Positions 27,498 through 38,301 of a stretch of DNA of 64,000 nt are shown in pieces. How positions within the stretch are numbered: the first letter of the stretch is position 1; each line of letters begins with the position of its first letter. The stretch is taken from NCBI GenBank assembly GCA_050260515.1, contig JBLNCI010000005.1:1-64000 (forward strand), written 5' to 3'. Position numbers and translations under genes: made by a program. The notes beneath the pieces were generated by a model. The model saw only the letters and a list, made by a program, of their open reading frames with translations, was not told where the DNA came from and did not search any database. The stretch is from DATJIG01 sp050260515. Its GTDB lineage: Bacteria; Pseudomonadota; Alphaproteobacteria; SMXQ01.

Positions 27498-28367
27498 ATG
27501 CCCAAGCACGTTCGTAAAGCGGTGTTTCCCGTCGCCGGAATGGGCACGCGCTTCCTTCCGGCGACCAAGGCGGTTCCGAAGGAGCTGCTGCCCGTCGTCG
27601 ATCGTCCGTTGCTGCAATACGCCATCGATGAGGCCAAGGCGGCCGGCATCGAGCACTTCGTGTTCGTGAATGGCCGGGGCAAGGGAGCGATCGAGGATTA
27701 CTTCGACCGCGCGTTCGAACTGGAGACCATTCTCGAGCGCGGCAAGAAGGCATCCGAGCTGTCGCTGCTGTCGTCGTTCCTGCCGGAGGCGGGCACGGTC
27801 AGCTTCGTGCGCCAGCAGGAGCCGGCTGGCCTCGGCCACGCGGTGTGGTGCGCGCGCGACATCGTCGGCGACGAGCCGTTCGCGGTGATCCTCCCGGACG
27901 ATCTGGTGATGTCGAAGACCTCGTGCCTGAAGCAGCTCGTCGACGTGCACACCGAGAAGGGCGGCAACGTCGTCGCGGTCGAGAACGTGCCGCGCGACCA
28001 GGTCAACCGCTACGGCGTGCTGGACATTGCGAGCGACGATGGCCGACTCGCCGCGGTGAAGGGCCTCGTGGAGAAGCCGTCGCCGGACAAGGCGCCGTCG
28101 ACCCTGTCCATCATCGGGCGCTATGTGCTGCAGCCGGAGATATTCGACATCCTGGGTGGCAAGGAGCGCGGCGCGGGCGGCGAGATCCAGCTCACCGATG
28201 CGATGGCGAAGCTGATCGGGCGTCAGCCGTTCCACGGGCTGCGCTTCGAGGGCACGCGCTACGATTGCGGCAACAAGCTCGGTTTCCTGCAGGCGAACGT
28301 CGCCTTCGCGCTCGCGCGCGACGATCTGCGCGACGGCATGTCCGCGTGGCTCAAGACGCTGCGTTAG
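27498..28367 (+). CDS. galU: UTP-glucose-1-phosphate uridylyltransferase
   Basis: GalU makes UDP-glucose from UTP and glucose 1-phosphate. The 289-residue protein has the nucleotide-binding signature FPVAGMGTRFLPATKAVPKE at residues 10-29, the catalytic-site LPDDLV and the C-terminal GGEIQLTDAMAKLIG. ATG 27498 matches the family start; upstream bases CTCCTAT are not a ribosome-binding site. A 9-bp hairpin CCCGTCGGC/GCCGACGGG lies at 27439-27465 in the leader. Its product feeds the UDP-glucose dehydrogenase encoded next. Confidence 0.95.
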   Translation: MPKHVRKAVFPVAGMGTRFLPATKAVPKELLPVVDRPLLQYAIDEAKAAGIEHFVFVNGRGKGAIEDYFDRAFELETILERGKKASELSLLSSFLPEAGTVSFVRQQEPAGLGHAVWCARDIVGDEPFAVILPDDLVMSKTSCLKQLVDVHTEKGGNVVAVENVPRDQVNRYGVLDIASDDGRLAAVKGLVEKPSPDKAPSTLSIIGRYVLQPEIFDILGGKERGAGGEIQLTDAMAKLIGRQPFHGLRFEGTRYDCGNKLGFLQANVAFALARDDLRDGMSAWLKTLR

Positions 28368-28414
28368 TTCGAAACCACCTCGAATAAGACAATACCAAGA
28401 GGGACGTTGAATCC

Positions 28415-29731
28415 ATGCGTGTGGCGATGATCGGCACTGGCTACGTCGGGCTCGTCTCGGGGGCGTGTTTCTCCGAGTTCGGGCATGACGTCACGTGCGT
28501 CGATATGGACAAGGGCAAGATCGACCGCCTCAACAAGGGCGAGATTCCGATCTACGAGCCTGGGCTCGACCGGCTGGTCGAGTCGAACACCGCCGCCGGT
28601 CGGCTCCATTTCACCACCGATCTCGCCGCCGCCGTGAAAGGTGCCGAGGTGGTGTTCATCGCCGTCGGCACGCCGTCGCGCCGTGGTGACGGCCACGCTG
28701 ATCTGAGCTACGTCTTTGCCGCCGCCGAGGCGATTGCCGGCGCGGTCGACGGTCCGACCGTCGTCGTCACGAAGTCGACGGTTCCGGTCGGTACCGGGCG
28801 CAAGGTCGAAGCCATCGTCCGCGCGGCGCGGCCGCAGGGCGATGTCGAGGTCGCCTCGAACCCCGAGTTCCTGCGCGAGGGTGCGGCGATCGGCGACTTC
28901 ATGCGTCCCGATCGGGTGATCATCGGCGTCGACAGCGAACGGGCGCGCGATGTCATGCGGCGGCTCTACCGTCCGCTGTCGCTGATCGAGGTGCCGATCC
29001 TCTTCACCAGCCGCGAGACGGCCGAGATCATCAAGTACGCGACCAACAGCTTCCTCGCGACCAAGATCACGTTCATCAACGAGATCGCCGACGTGTGCGA
29101 AAAGGTCGGCGCCGACGTGCACGACGTCGCCCGTGGCATCGGCCTCGACGGCCGCATCGGCCGCAAGTTCCTGCATCCGGGCCCTGGCTACGGCGGCTCC
29201 TGCTTCCCGAAGGACACGCTGGCGCTGGTGCGCACGGCGGAGGCGATCGGCGCGCCGATCCGCATCGTCGAAACCGTGGTGTCGGTGAACGCCGAGCGAA
29301 AGAAGGCGATGGCGCAGCGCATCGCCAAGGCGCTGGGCGGCGATCCGAAGGGCAAGACCGTGGCGCTGCTCGGGCTTGCGTTCAAGCCCGACACCGACGA
29401 CATGCGCGAATCGCCGGCGCTCGATATCGTTCCCGCGCTCGTCCTGATGGGTGTGACGGTGCGCGCGTTCGATCCCGCGGCGATGGAGGAGGCGAAGAAA
29501 CTCCTCCCTGAAACCGTATTCTGCAAGGACGCGTACGACGCGATGGCCGGCGCCGATGCGCTCGCCATCGTCACCGAGTGGAACGAGTTCCGCTCGCTCG
29601 ACCTGGTCGAGGTCAAGAGGCGGCTGAAAAAGCCGGTGGTGGTGGACCTCCGCAACATCTACAGCCCCGCCGACATGGCGGCCGCGGGATTCGAGTATTC
29701 CTGTATCGGCCGGCCCAGCGGCGTCGCCTGA
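28415..29731 (+). CDS. ugd: UDP-glucose 6-dehydrogenase
   Basis: This NAD-dependent enzyme oxidises UDP-glucose to UDP-glucuronate for capsule, LPS or exopolysaccharide. The 438-residue sequence has the N-terminal Rossmann motif GTGYVGLVSG, the substrate-domain SNPEFLREGAA and KYATNSFLATKITF, and the catalytic GGSCFPKDT with Cys263. Length is standard. It directly follows galU by 47 bases and precedes the phosphomannomutase by 33, a coherent sugar-nucleotide set. Confidence 0.96.
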   Translation: MRVAMIGTGYVGLVSGACFSEFGHDVTCVDMDKGKIDRLNKGEIPIYEPGLDRLVESNTAAGRLHFTTDLAAAVKGAEVVFIAVGTPSRRGDGHADLSYVFAAAEAIAGAVDGPTVVVTKSTVPVGTGRKVEAIVRAARPQGDVEVASNPEFLREGAAIGDFMRPDRVIIGVDSERARDVMRRLYRPLSLIEVPILFTSRETAEIIKYATNSFLATKITFINEIADVCEKVGADVHDVARGIGLDGRIGRKFLHPGPGYGGSCFPKDTLALVRTAEAIGAPIRIVETVVSVNAERKKAMAQRIAKALGGDPKGKTVALLGLAFKPDTDDMRESPALDIVPALVLMGVTVRAFDPAAMEEAKKLLPETVFCKDAYDAMAGADALAIVTEWNEFRSLDLVEVKRRLKKPVVVDLRNIYSPADMAAAGFEYSCIGRPSGVA

Positions 29732-29764
29732 CCCCTCAACCATTGCATGCAAGAGGCGCTGACC

Positions 29765-31168
29765 ATGGCTGGCCGCAAGCTCGATCCCACCATCCTCCGC
29801 GAGTACGACATTCGTGGCATCGTCGGAAAGACGCTCAGCGCTGACGATGCCCGCGCCATCGGTCAGGCGTTCGGCACGCTGGTCCGCCGCAAGGGTGGCA
29901 GGCGGGTGCAGCTCGGCCGCGATGGCCGGCTGTCCTCGCCGTCGCTCGAGGCCGCGGTCGCCGAAGGTCTCGCGTCGACCGGCTGTGATGTCTATCGCAT
30001 CGGCGAGGGGCCGACGCCGATGCTCTATTTCTCGGTGCACGAGAAGAACGCCGACGGCGGCCTGCAGATCACGGGCTCGCACAACCCGCCCGAGTACAAC
30101 GGCTTCAAGCTGATGCTCGGGAAGAAGGCCTTCTTCGGCGAGGATATCCTCAACCTCGGCAAGCTCGCCGCGAGCGGCGATTTCGACAACGGCAAGGGCG
30201 CCGTCAACGACGATCCGGTGTTCGATGCGTACATCGCGCGGCTCGCGCGTGACTTCGAGCCGGGCGGGCGCGAGCTGAAGATCGCCTGGGATTCCGGCAA
30301 CGGCGCCGCGGGCCCCGCCATGGAGGCGCTGTCGAAGAAGCTGCCCGGCAAGCACGTCCTGCTCAACGTCGAAGTCGATGGACGTTTCCCGAATCACCAT
30401 CCCGATCCCACGGTGCCGAAGAATCTCGAGCAGCTTCAGGCCGCCGTGGCCAAGGAGAAGTGCGACCTCGGGATCGCGTTCGACGGCGACGGCGATCGCA
30501 TCGGCGTGATCGACGGCAAGGGCCGAATCCTGTGGGGAGACCAGTTGATGGCGGTGCTGGCGCGCGGCGTGCTGTCGGCGCTTCCCGGCGCCACGATCAT
30601 CGCCGACGTCAAGGCGAGCCAGATCCTGTTCGACGAGATCGCGCGCCTGGGCGGCAAGCCGCTGATGTGGAAGACCGGCCACTCGCTGGTGAAGTCGAAG
30701 ATGGCGGAGACCGGCGCGCCGCTCGCCGGCGAGATGAGCGGACACATCTTTTTCGCGCACCGCTACTACGGCTTCGACGACGCCCTTTACGCCGCCGTGC
30801 GGCTGCTGTCGATCGTCGCCCATGCGAAGCAGTCGCTCGCCGACATGCGGGACGCGCTGCCATCGGTGATCAACACCCCCGAGCTGCGGTTCCAGTGCGA
30901 CGACGACCGCAAGTTCAAGGTCGTCGACGAGGTGAAGGCGCGACTGGCGCAGAAGGGCGCCGAGGTGAACGACGTCGACGGCGTGCGCGTGAAGAACGCC
31001 GATGGCTGGTGGCTTCTGCGCGCGTCCAACACCCAGGACGTGCTGGTCGCGCGCGCGGAATCGACGACGGAAGCCGGGCTCGAGCGGCTGAAGGCCGCGA
31101 TCGCCGAGGCGGTGACCGCGTCGGGCGTGAAGCCGCCCGACTTCAACGCCGCCGCCGGCGGCCACTGA
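29765..31168 (+). CDS. Phosphomannomutase/phosphoglucomutase
   Basis: A family member of the alpha-D-phosphohexomutases that interconverts hexose 1- and 6-phosphates, supplying glucose 1-phosphate to GalU or mannose 1-phosphate. ATG 29765 has AGAGG eight bases upstream; an ATG at 29747 is less favoured. The 467-residue protein has the phosphoserine loop TGSHNPPEYNG with Ser105, the metal loop FDGDGDRIG and the sugar-binding GEMSGHIFF. The AlgC-like order and length fit a dual-specificity PMM/PGM. Its TGA sits in the ribosome-binding region of the next gene. Confidence 0.93.
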   Translation: MAGRKLDPTILREYDIRGIVGKTLSADDARAIGQAFGTLVRRKGGRRVQLGRDGRLSSPSLEAAVAEGLASTGCDVYRIGEGPTPMLYFSVHEKNADGGLQITGSHNPPEYNGFKLMLGKKAFFGEDILNLGKLAASGDFDNGKGAVNDDPVFDAYIARLARDFEPGGRELKIAWDSGNGAAGPAMEALSKKLPGKHVLLNVEVDGRFPNHHPDPTVPKNLEQLQAAVAKEKCDLGIAFDGDGDRIGVIDGKGRILWGDQLMAVLARGVLSALPGATIIADVKASQILFDEIARLGGKPLMWKTGHSLVKSKMAETGAPLAGEMSGHIFFAHRYYGFDDALYAAVRLLSIVAHAKQSLADMRDALPSVINTPELRFQCDDDRKFKVVDEVKARLAQKGAEVNDVDGVRVKNADGWWLLRASNTQDVLVARAESTTEAGLERLKAAIAEAVTASGVKPPDFNAAAGGH

Positions 31169-31175
31169 GGCGGCG

Positions 31176-31661
31176 CTGCCGGCACTCTTCGTCTACGGAA
31201 CCCTGCTCGACCCGGCACGGCGCGCCGCCGTCTTCGGGGCTCCCCCGCGATCGGCTGATGTGCGGCCCGCGGTGCTGATCGGGCACCGCCGGGTCTTTGC
31301 TCGCGGGCGACGCTACCCCGTTGTCGTGCGCGCTCGCGCGGCGGAGGTTCCGGGGCTTCTCGTGCCGCGGATGTCGGCCAGCGCCTGCCGCCGTGTGCTT
31401 ATCTATGAGGGATCCGACTACCGTCGGATCCGTATGCGGGTGAGGGGAGTGGGACCGCGTCCGACGCTCGTGTGGGTCTTTGTCGGGCGGACCTTGGGCG
31501 CGACCCGCCGGGCATGGCCGGCGGGTACGAAGCCTACGAGCGACGTTAGTTCGGGACAGCCGCGACGTTACGGCCGGAGGGCGCCATGGGCATGCAGTCG
31601 GTGCCCTTCTGGCGAAGCACGCGGCAGGCCTCCTGGGCCGAAGCCTGGGTCAGGCCGATGA
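31176..31661 (+). CDS. Gamma-glutamylcyclotransferase (AIG2-like) protein, atypical start
   Basis: The reading frame encodes an AIG2/GGCT-like fold: ALFVYGTLLDP near the N-terminus (the YGTL signature) and VLIYEGSDYRRIRMRVRG later, whose Glu fits the family catalytic position. The only start before YGTL is CTG at 31176, with TGAGG six bases upstream; the first GTG (31260) would delete the signature. The C-terminus runs 116 bases into the convergent carboxypeptidase gene. A +1 shift near 31530 would end it as GGYEAYERR at 31549. It may be a CTG-started gene or one decaying at its 3' end. Confidence 0.6.
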   Translation: MPALFVYGTLLDPARRAAVFGAPPRSADVRPAVLIGHRRVFARGRRYPVVVRARAAEVPGLLVPRMSASACRRVLIYEGSDYRRIRMRVRGVGPRPTLVWVFVGRTLGATRRAWPAGTKPTSDVSSGQPRRYGRRAPWACSRCPSGEARGRPPGPKPGSGR

Positions 31662-32805
31662 TCCGGGCGCGGTAGAGCGCCTTTCCGCCGCCGGCAACGG
31701 CGATTTCCGCGTTCGACGCAACCTGCCGGATTTCGCTGAGAGCCTTGGAGGCCGCCTGCTGTGCCGAGGCTTGGCGGCTGTAGGCGCCGACCTGGATCGC
31801 CCAACTGGTGAGCGTGTCGCCGAGGCTCGTGCCCTTGGCCGGGATCGCCGCGGCGGTCTTGGTCGTGGCCGGCTTGGCAGGCTTGGCCGCGGCCGTCCTG
31901 GTGGTCTTGGCGCCGCTGCGCTTGGCGACGACGTTCTTCGAGAGTTGGTTGGGCAGCGCCGCGACCCGGGTCGCGCTCGCCGTGAGCGTGCCGGCGAACG
32001 CCTGATCGAGCAGCGCGGCGACCTCGGCGTCCCGGGCCTTGACCGACTCGCCGCCCATCACGACCGTGACATAGCGCTTGCCGTTGCGCTCCGCCGAGGC
32101 GACGAGGTTGAAGCCCGATGCCTGGATGAAGCCGGTCTTCATGCCGTCGACGCCTTCGACCCGGCCGAGCAGATTGTTGTGGTTACGGTGCACGATGCCC
32201 TTGTAGCTGAACTCGCGCGTACCGAAATAATGGTAGTGCTGCGGGAAATCGCGCTGCAGCGCGAGAGCCAGCTTCGCCATGTCCCGCGCCGTCGTCATCT
32301 GCCGGAGGTTCGGCAGGCCCGATGCGTTCTTGAACGTCGTCTCGGTCATCCCGAGCACGTGGGCTTTCTCCGTCATCAGCACCGCGAACTTGGCCTCGGT
32401 GCCGCCGAGCGACTCGCCGACGACCACCGCCGCGTCGTTCGCGGACTTGGTGACGAGGCCGAGCAGGAGGTTGCGGTACGAGACGCGTTCGCCGGTGACG
32501 AGCCCCAGTTTCGAGGGCGCCTGAGCCGCCGCGTGCGCGGAGACGGGCACCGTCTCGTCGAGCGTGATCTGCCCGCGGTCGAGCGCCTCGAACGCGAGAT
32601 AGAGCGTCATCAGCTTCGTCAGCGACGCGGGATAGTTGCGCGTGTCGGCATTGATCTCATGGAGAACCTGTCCGGAGCGCACGTCGATGACGATGTCGGA
32701 GTACCGAGCCGATGCGGGCTCGGAGATCAGAAGAAAGGTGAAGATTGCGACGAGAGCGGCGGGCCACCGGATGATGGCAATCGTCGAGGTCAGGCGCAAA
32801 GTCAC
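31546..32805 (-). CDS. D-alanyl-D-alanine carboxypeptidase with C-terminal SPOR domain
   Basis: A penicillin-binding protein of the DacA/DacF class that trims peptidoglycan stem peptides in the periplasm. GTG 32805 gives 419 residues with a signal peptide ending EPASA. The peptidase S11 motifs are all present: SLTK (Ser61, Lys64), SAN in TKSANDAAV, and KTG in GVDGMKTGFIQASG. A Lys/Ala/Thr-rich linker follows, and the last about 80 residues form a SPOR domain (SWAIQVGAYSRQASAQQAA), which binds denuded septal glycan. An upstream GTG at 32856 is an alternative start. Confidence 0.9.
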   Translation of the reverse strand: MTLRLTSTIAIIRWPAALVAIFTFLLISEPASARYSDIVIDVRSGQVLHEINADTRNYPASLTKLMTLYLAFEALDRGQITLDETVPVSAHAAAQAPSKLGLVTGERVSYRNLLLGLVTKSANDAAVVVGESLGGTEAKFAVLMTEKAHVLGMTETTFKNASGLPNLRQMTTARDMAKLALALQRDFPQHYHYFGTREFSYKGIVHRNHNNLLGRVEGVDGMKTGFIQASGFNLVASAERNGKRYVTVVMGGESVKARDAEVAALLDQAFAGTLTASATRVAALPNQLSKNVVAKRSGAKTTRTAAAKPAKPATTKTAAAIPAKGTSLGDTLTSWAIQVGAYSRQASAQQAASKALSEIRQVASNAEIAVAGGGKALYRARIIGLTQASAQEACRVLRQKGTDCMPMAPSGRNVAAVPN

Positions 32806-32907
32806 GGTGGACCAACTCCCCCACTGCAGGATCCATCGGAAATCGCAACCGATCACCCGAGCCGCCGATGGGGCACGCTCGAGTCCTCCCGACCGCTTGC
32901 GTCACGC

Positions 32908-32936
32908 ATCGTAAGAAATTAGCGATTCTGTGTCTA
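32908..32936 (-). promoter_or_regulatory. Candidate sigma-70 promoter of the D,D-carboxypeptidase gene
   Basis: On the minus strand TAGACA (32936-32931) and TACGAT (32913-32908) are separated by 17 bases, five and four matches to consensus. The start site would be near 32901, about 95 bases before the GTG. Confidence 0.5.
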
Positions 32937-33629
32937 CTATTTGGTTAACGGACAACTCCTTGCGCGCGCGACGCTTTCCGGTCGGCGGCTGGATGGAATC
33001 GGTCGCCGGCGAGTCGATTGAGCGGGGCCGAGGCGGCGCATGCAGCGGCATTTTCGCTGTCATTTTGGTGTGCGCGCGGCACGCCCGAGTCGATCGTGGG
33101 CGGTGAAGCGGGGACCCTCCATGCGCGCACCGTGTCGGAAAGAGTCCCGTCAACTTGCTGTGAGGGGAGCGGCGTGCGTGCTCCACGTCGCCGCGAGTCG
33201 GGCGCTCGGCCATCGGGGAACTGTTGTCCGTCGCCGGACTCAGACTCGCATCGCGACGTCGTCATGGCTGCGCGGCGAAGCTTGTTGTCGCCGTGCCGGG
33301 TGCGGATTTCCGCCGAAAAGGGATGGATGCACCGCGATGCGGGATGGCTGCGGCGCGTGCGCGTTCTTCTCCGATCGTGTTCGATCGCACGGCCGAACAG
33401 CCGATGATCGTCGGGTGCGCCATTTACCCCTCGTTTTCTTTTCGGGGCCTAAAATTGGCCACATCGAGAATCCCTTTTACATCGAAGGGGGATCACCTAT
33501 GATTTTCCGGAGAGCGCAGTCCGGGCGCGGTGCCGATATCCGCGCTGTTCGGAAGGAATGGACGAGGTCTTTGTGGGATCCACGGTCGCCCTCGTGGCGG
33601 CGTCCGCCAAGTGCGGAGAGTGTAGCGCG
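32937..33629. other. Long non-coding stretch before clpS
   Basis: Nearly 700 bases with no gene I recognise; reading frames here have low-complexity, Arg-rich translations without family resemblance. Near its end GAAGGGGG precedes an ATG at 33499 (MIFRRAQSGRGADIRA) in a frame that runs through clpS; it could be an upstream peptide but looks like a shadow. An ATG at 33558 in the clpS frame is an alternative clpS start. Confidence 0.6.
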
Positions 33630-33977
33630 GTGCGCGCCGGCCCCCCGGCAACTCCGGATCGGCCTGGTGATGGTGGTGGCGCGCCGCAAACCGGGATCAT
33701 CACGCGCACGAAGCCGCGCACTCAGCGGCCGTCCATGTACAAGGTTCTCATACTCAACGACGACTACACGCCGATGGAGTTCGTCGTGCACGTCCTCGAA
33801 CGCTTCTTCAACAAAAACCGCGAAGAAGCCACGCAGATCATGCTGCATGTTCACCGCAAGGGTGTCGGAGTGTGCGGCGTATACCCGTACGAGATCGCGG
33901 AGACCAAGGTGAACCACGTCGTTGATTTTGCCCGTAAGCACGAGCACCCCCTCCAGTGCACGCTGGAAAAGGAATAG
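33630..33977 (+). CDS. clpS: ATP-dependent Clp protease adaptor ClpS
   Basis: ClpS binds N-degron substrates and hands them to ClpA. The core is unmistakable: MYKVLILNDDYTPMEFVVHV, then FFNKNREEATQIMLHVHRKG and the C-terminal HEHPLQCTLEKE. Start choice is uncertain: GTG 33630 (115 residues) has GGAGAG upstream and gives a normal length, while ATG 33558 adds 24 residues and has its AAGGA too close. The flexible N-terminus ahead of the core is typical. clpA follows 93 bases downstream. Confidence 0.93.
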   Translation: MRAGPPATPDRPGDGGGAPQTGIITRTKPRTQRPSMYKVLILNDDYTPMEFVVHVLERFFNKNREEATQIMLHVHRKGVGVCGVYPYEIAETKVNHVVDFARKHEHPLQCTLEKE

Positions 33978-34070
33978 CCGAACACTCACATACTGAAGGG
34001 GTAGAGAGAATAACGGAGAGCCCGGGGGCGACAGGCGTATTGAGACATCGACCAGGAAAGGATCAGGATC

Positions 34071-36377
<2,307 letters not shown>

Positions 36378-36401
36378 CGCGCCGCTTCGCTGAAACGGCT
36401 A

Positions 36402-36430
36402 GGGCCCCGACCGTAGGTCGGGGCCCTTTT
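36402..36430 (+). terminator. Intrinsic terminator after clpA
   Basis: An 11-bp perfect stem GGGCCCCGACC/GGTCGGGGCCC with loop GTA, followed by TTTT (36427-36430). Confidence 0.9.
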
Positions 36431-36449
36431 CGTTACGGTCGCTGATGGC

Positions 36450-36626
36450 TCAGCAGGCTGAGTAGCCTGGCGGGCACACCTTGGCGCCGCCACCCGGTAC
36501 CACGACCGTGCTGCTCGACGGCGCGGTCTGCGGCGGCGGGTTGACGACCACCGTTTTCTCCTTGTCGCTGCCACAGGCCGCCAGCAGGACCGGGGCCAGG
36601 ACGGCGAGAATTGCAAGTGGACGCAT
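36450..36626 (-). CDS. Small predicted lipoprotein
   Basis: A 58-residue product with a clear lipoprotein signal: MRPLAILAVLAPVLLAAC, lipobox LAAC, so the mature protein begins at Cys18. The mature part is short and rich in Val, Pro and Ser, with two Cys near the end in KVCPPGYSAC. A strong AAGGAGGAAGCC lies before ATG 36626, which decides the start. Similar tiny entericidin-like or unclassified lipoproteins exist, but I do not recognise a family. It is convergent with clpA. Confidence 0.7.
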   Translation of the reverse strand: MRPLAILAVLAPVLLAACGSDKEKTVVVNPPPQTAPSSSTVVVPGGGAKVCPPGYSAC

Positions 36627-36837
36627 GGCTTCCTCCTTCGCTGCGGTTTCATCATAGAAACGATGGGTTTCCGCCGCGGTTCCCGGCCACGCTTCGTTCA
36701 CGAGCTTTGCCGTGGAGCGCGCCCCGCAATTCTGGCGTTTATAAGACAGCGGCGGCCAGCGTTCCCCCGATCGCCCCCGCCGCCCAATGGGCTCCGGTCG
36801 GAAACGGCCGGAGCCCCGCCTGCATCCGGAGGTTCCG

Positions 36838-37368
36838 ATGCGCGTCTACACCATCGGCCACTCGAACCGCTCGATCGACACGTTCCTCACCCTGCTGAAG
36901 GGCGCGGGCGTCGATCTGCTCGCGGACATCCGCACCAAGCCCGCGTCGCGCTTCAGCCCGCAATTCAACAGCAAGGCGCTCGCCGCATCCCTCGATGCGG
37001 CCGGCATCGCCTACCGCCACGTTCCCGCGCTCGGCGGACTGCGGCCGGCCGCCGACGAGCCCTCGCCCAACACGTACTGGCAGGTCGGCGCCTTCCGCAA
37101 TTACGCCGATTACGCGATGACCTCGCGGTTCCGCGACGGCCTCGACGAGCTGCTCGCTTTGGCCCAGGACCACACCGTCGCGATCATGTGCGCGGAGGCC
37201 GACTGGCATCGTTGTCATCGCCAGATCGTCACCGACTATCTCCTCGCCGCCGGAGTCGAGGTGCACCACATTCTGGCCAACGGCGTCGAGGAAGCGGCCA
37301 TGCACGACGCCGCGCGCATCGAGCCCGACGGCCGCATCGTGTATCCGGGCGAGGCCACGCTCCTCTGA
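36838..37368 (+). CDS. DUF488 domain protein (type 1)
   Basis: A 176-residue DUF488 protein of unknown function. ATG 36838 has CCGGAGG six bases upstream. It begins MRVYTIGHSNRSIDTFLTLL, typical of this subgroup, with DIRTKPASRFSPQFN and the Cys/His cluster MCAEADWHRCHRQIVTDYL, which could bind a metal or act in catalysis. A second, unrelated-looking DUF488 subtype is encoded at 42029. Confidence 0.88.
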   Translation: MRVYTIGHSNRSIDTFLTLLKGAGVDLLADIRTKPASRFSPQFNSKALAASLDAAGIAYRHVPALGGLRPAADEPSPNTYWQVGAFRNYADYAMTSRFRDGLDELLALAQDHTVAIMCAEADWHRCHRQIVTDYLLAAGVEVHHILANGVEEAAMHDAARIEPDGRIVYPGEATLL

Positions 37369-37414
37369 CGGCCGGAATACGTGCCGGCAAGCAGCCGAGT
37401 CACTCGGTGGTAAC

Positions 37415-37432
37415 GGCCGTCTGCGGCCTTTT
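37415..37432 (+). terminator. Possible terminator after the DUF488 gene
   Basis: GGCCG (37415-37419) and CGGCC (37424-37428) flank a TCTG loop and are followed by TTTT. The stem is short, so this is a modest candidate. Confidence 0.45.
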
Positions 37433-37493
37433 GTGCAGGGGGACCCGGTGTAAGATCGCCGACAACGATACCAATAATCAGGGGAGGGATCGC

Positions 37494-38297
37494 ATGCGTG
37501 CCTCGCGGCTCATCACACGCGCGTTTCTGACGGTCGGCGTCGCTGTCGCCGCCTTGTTCGCGGCTTCGTCCGCCTCTGCCCAGGCGCCGGCCGGTCCGGG
37601 CAAGGTCAAGGTCGAGTGGCTCGGCAACGAGTTCTTCCGGCTGACGTCGCCCAACGGCGTCGTCGTGCTCACCAGCCCATGGCTCGACAATCCCGATGGG
37701 CCGGTGAAGCTCGACGACCTCAAGCGCACCGACATCATCCTTGTGCCGAACGCCCACAACGACGACATGGGCAACCCGGTCGAGATCGCCGGCGTCTCCG
37801 GCGCGACAGTGATCGCACCCGGACCGCTCGGCCGATGGCTCGTCGCGGAGAAGGGATTGAAGCAGGAGCAGTTCCGGCGCGCCGGCGTCGGCGACCGATT
37901 CACGGTGAAGGGCGTCACCATCAAGATCGGTCCCAGCGCCCACGACAACACCATGGCCAACGGGGCCGACGGCGGCCCCGCCGCGTCGTTCTTCGTCACG
38001 TTCGAGAACGGCTTCACGGTGTTCTTCAACGGACACTCGACGCTGCTCGCCGATTTGCCGTTGTACGCGGAGCTCTACCAGCCGGACCTGGCGCTGCTCG
38101 GGCTGGTCGGCGATCCGCGCGAGTTCGCGGTGGCCGCCAAGCTGATCTCGACCAACAACCCGAAGCTCAAGACGATCATTCCCGACCACATGCGGCCCGG
38201 CGCTCCCATCCTGGAAGAGGGCAACCGCGAGCTCGCCAAGGTCGGTTTGGCCAAGTTGATGTTCGTGCCCGAGCTCAGGAAGCCATACGAGTACTAG
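37494..38297 (+). CDS. Secreted MBL-fold (UPF0173-like) protein with altered metal motif
   Basis: A 267-residue exported protein. ATG 37494 follows GGGGAGGG; residues 1-29 are a signal peptide ending SSASA. The mature part resembles MBL-fold hydrolases of the UPF0173/UlaG type: VKVEWLGNEFFRLTSPNGV, the SPWLDNPDG segment and FNGHSTLLADL. The usual HxHxDH metal motif is replaced by VPNAHNDDMGNPV, keeping one His and one Asp; later His residues remain in PSAHDNTM, NGHST and IPDHM. It may use a different metal set or be non-hydrolytic. Function unknown. Confidence 0.8.
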   Translation: MRASRLITRAFLTVGVAVAALFAASSASAQAPAGPGKVKVEWLGNEFFRLTSPNGVVVLTSPWLDNPDGPVKLDDLKRTDIILVPNAHNDDMGNPVEIAGVSGATVIAPGPLGRWLVAEKGLKQEQFRRAGVGDRFTVKGVTIKIGPSAHDNTMANGADGGPAASFFVTFENGFTVFFNGHSTLLADLPLYAELYQPDLALLGLVGDPREFAVAAKLISTNNPKLKTIIPDHMRPGAPILEEGNRELAKVGLAKLMFVPELRKPYEY

Positions 38298-38301
38298 TCC
38301 C

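Noticed and set aside
28364..31165. A 933-codon minus-strand frame opposite ugd and the phosphomannomutase gene
   Set aside because: Same shadow effect; no recognisable motif, and both plus-strand genes have full catalytic motifs.
31410..31431. Perfect 9-bp palindrome GGATCCGAC/GTCGGATCC with a 4-base loop
   Set aside because: It lies inside the GGCT-like coding frame over the YEGSDYRRIR segment; no T tract follows, and one such match is expected by chance in a window this size.
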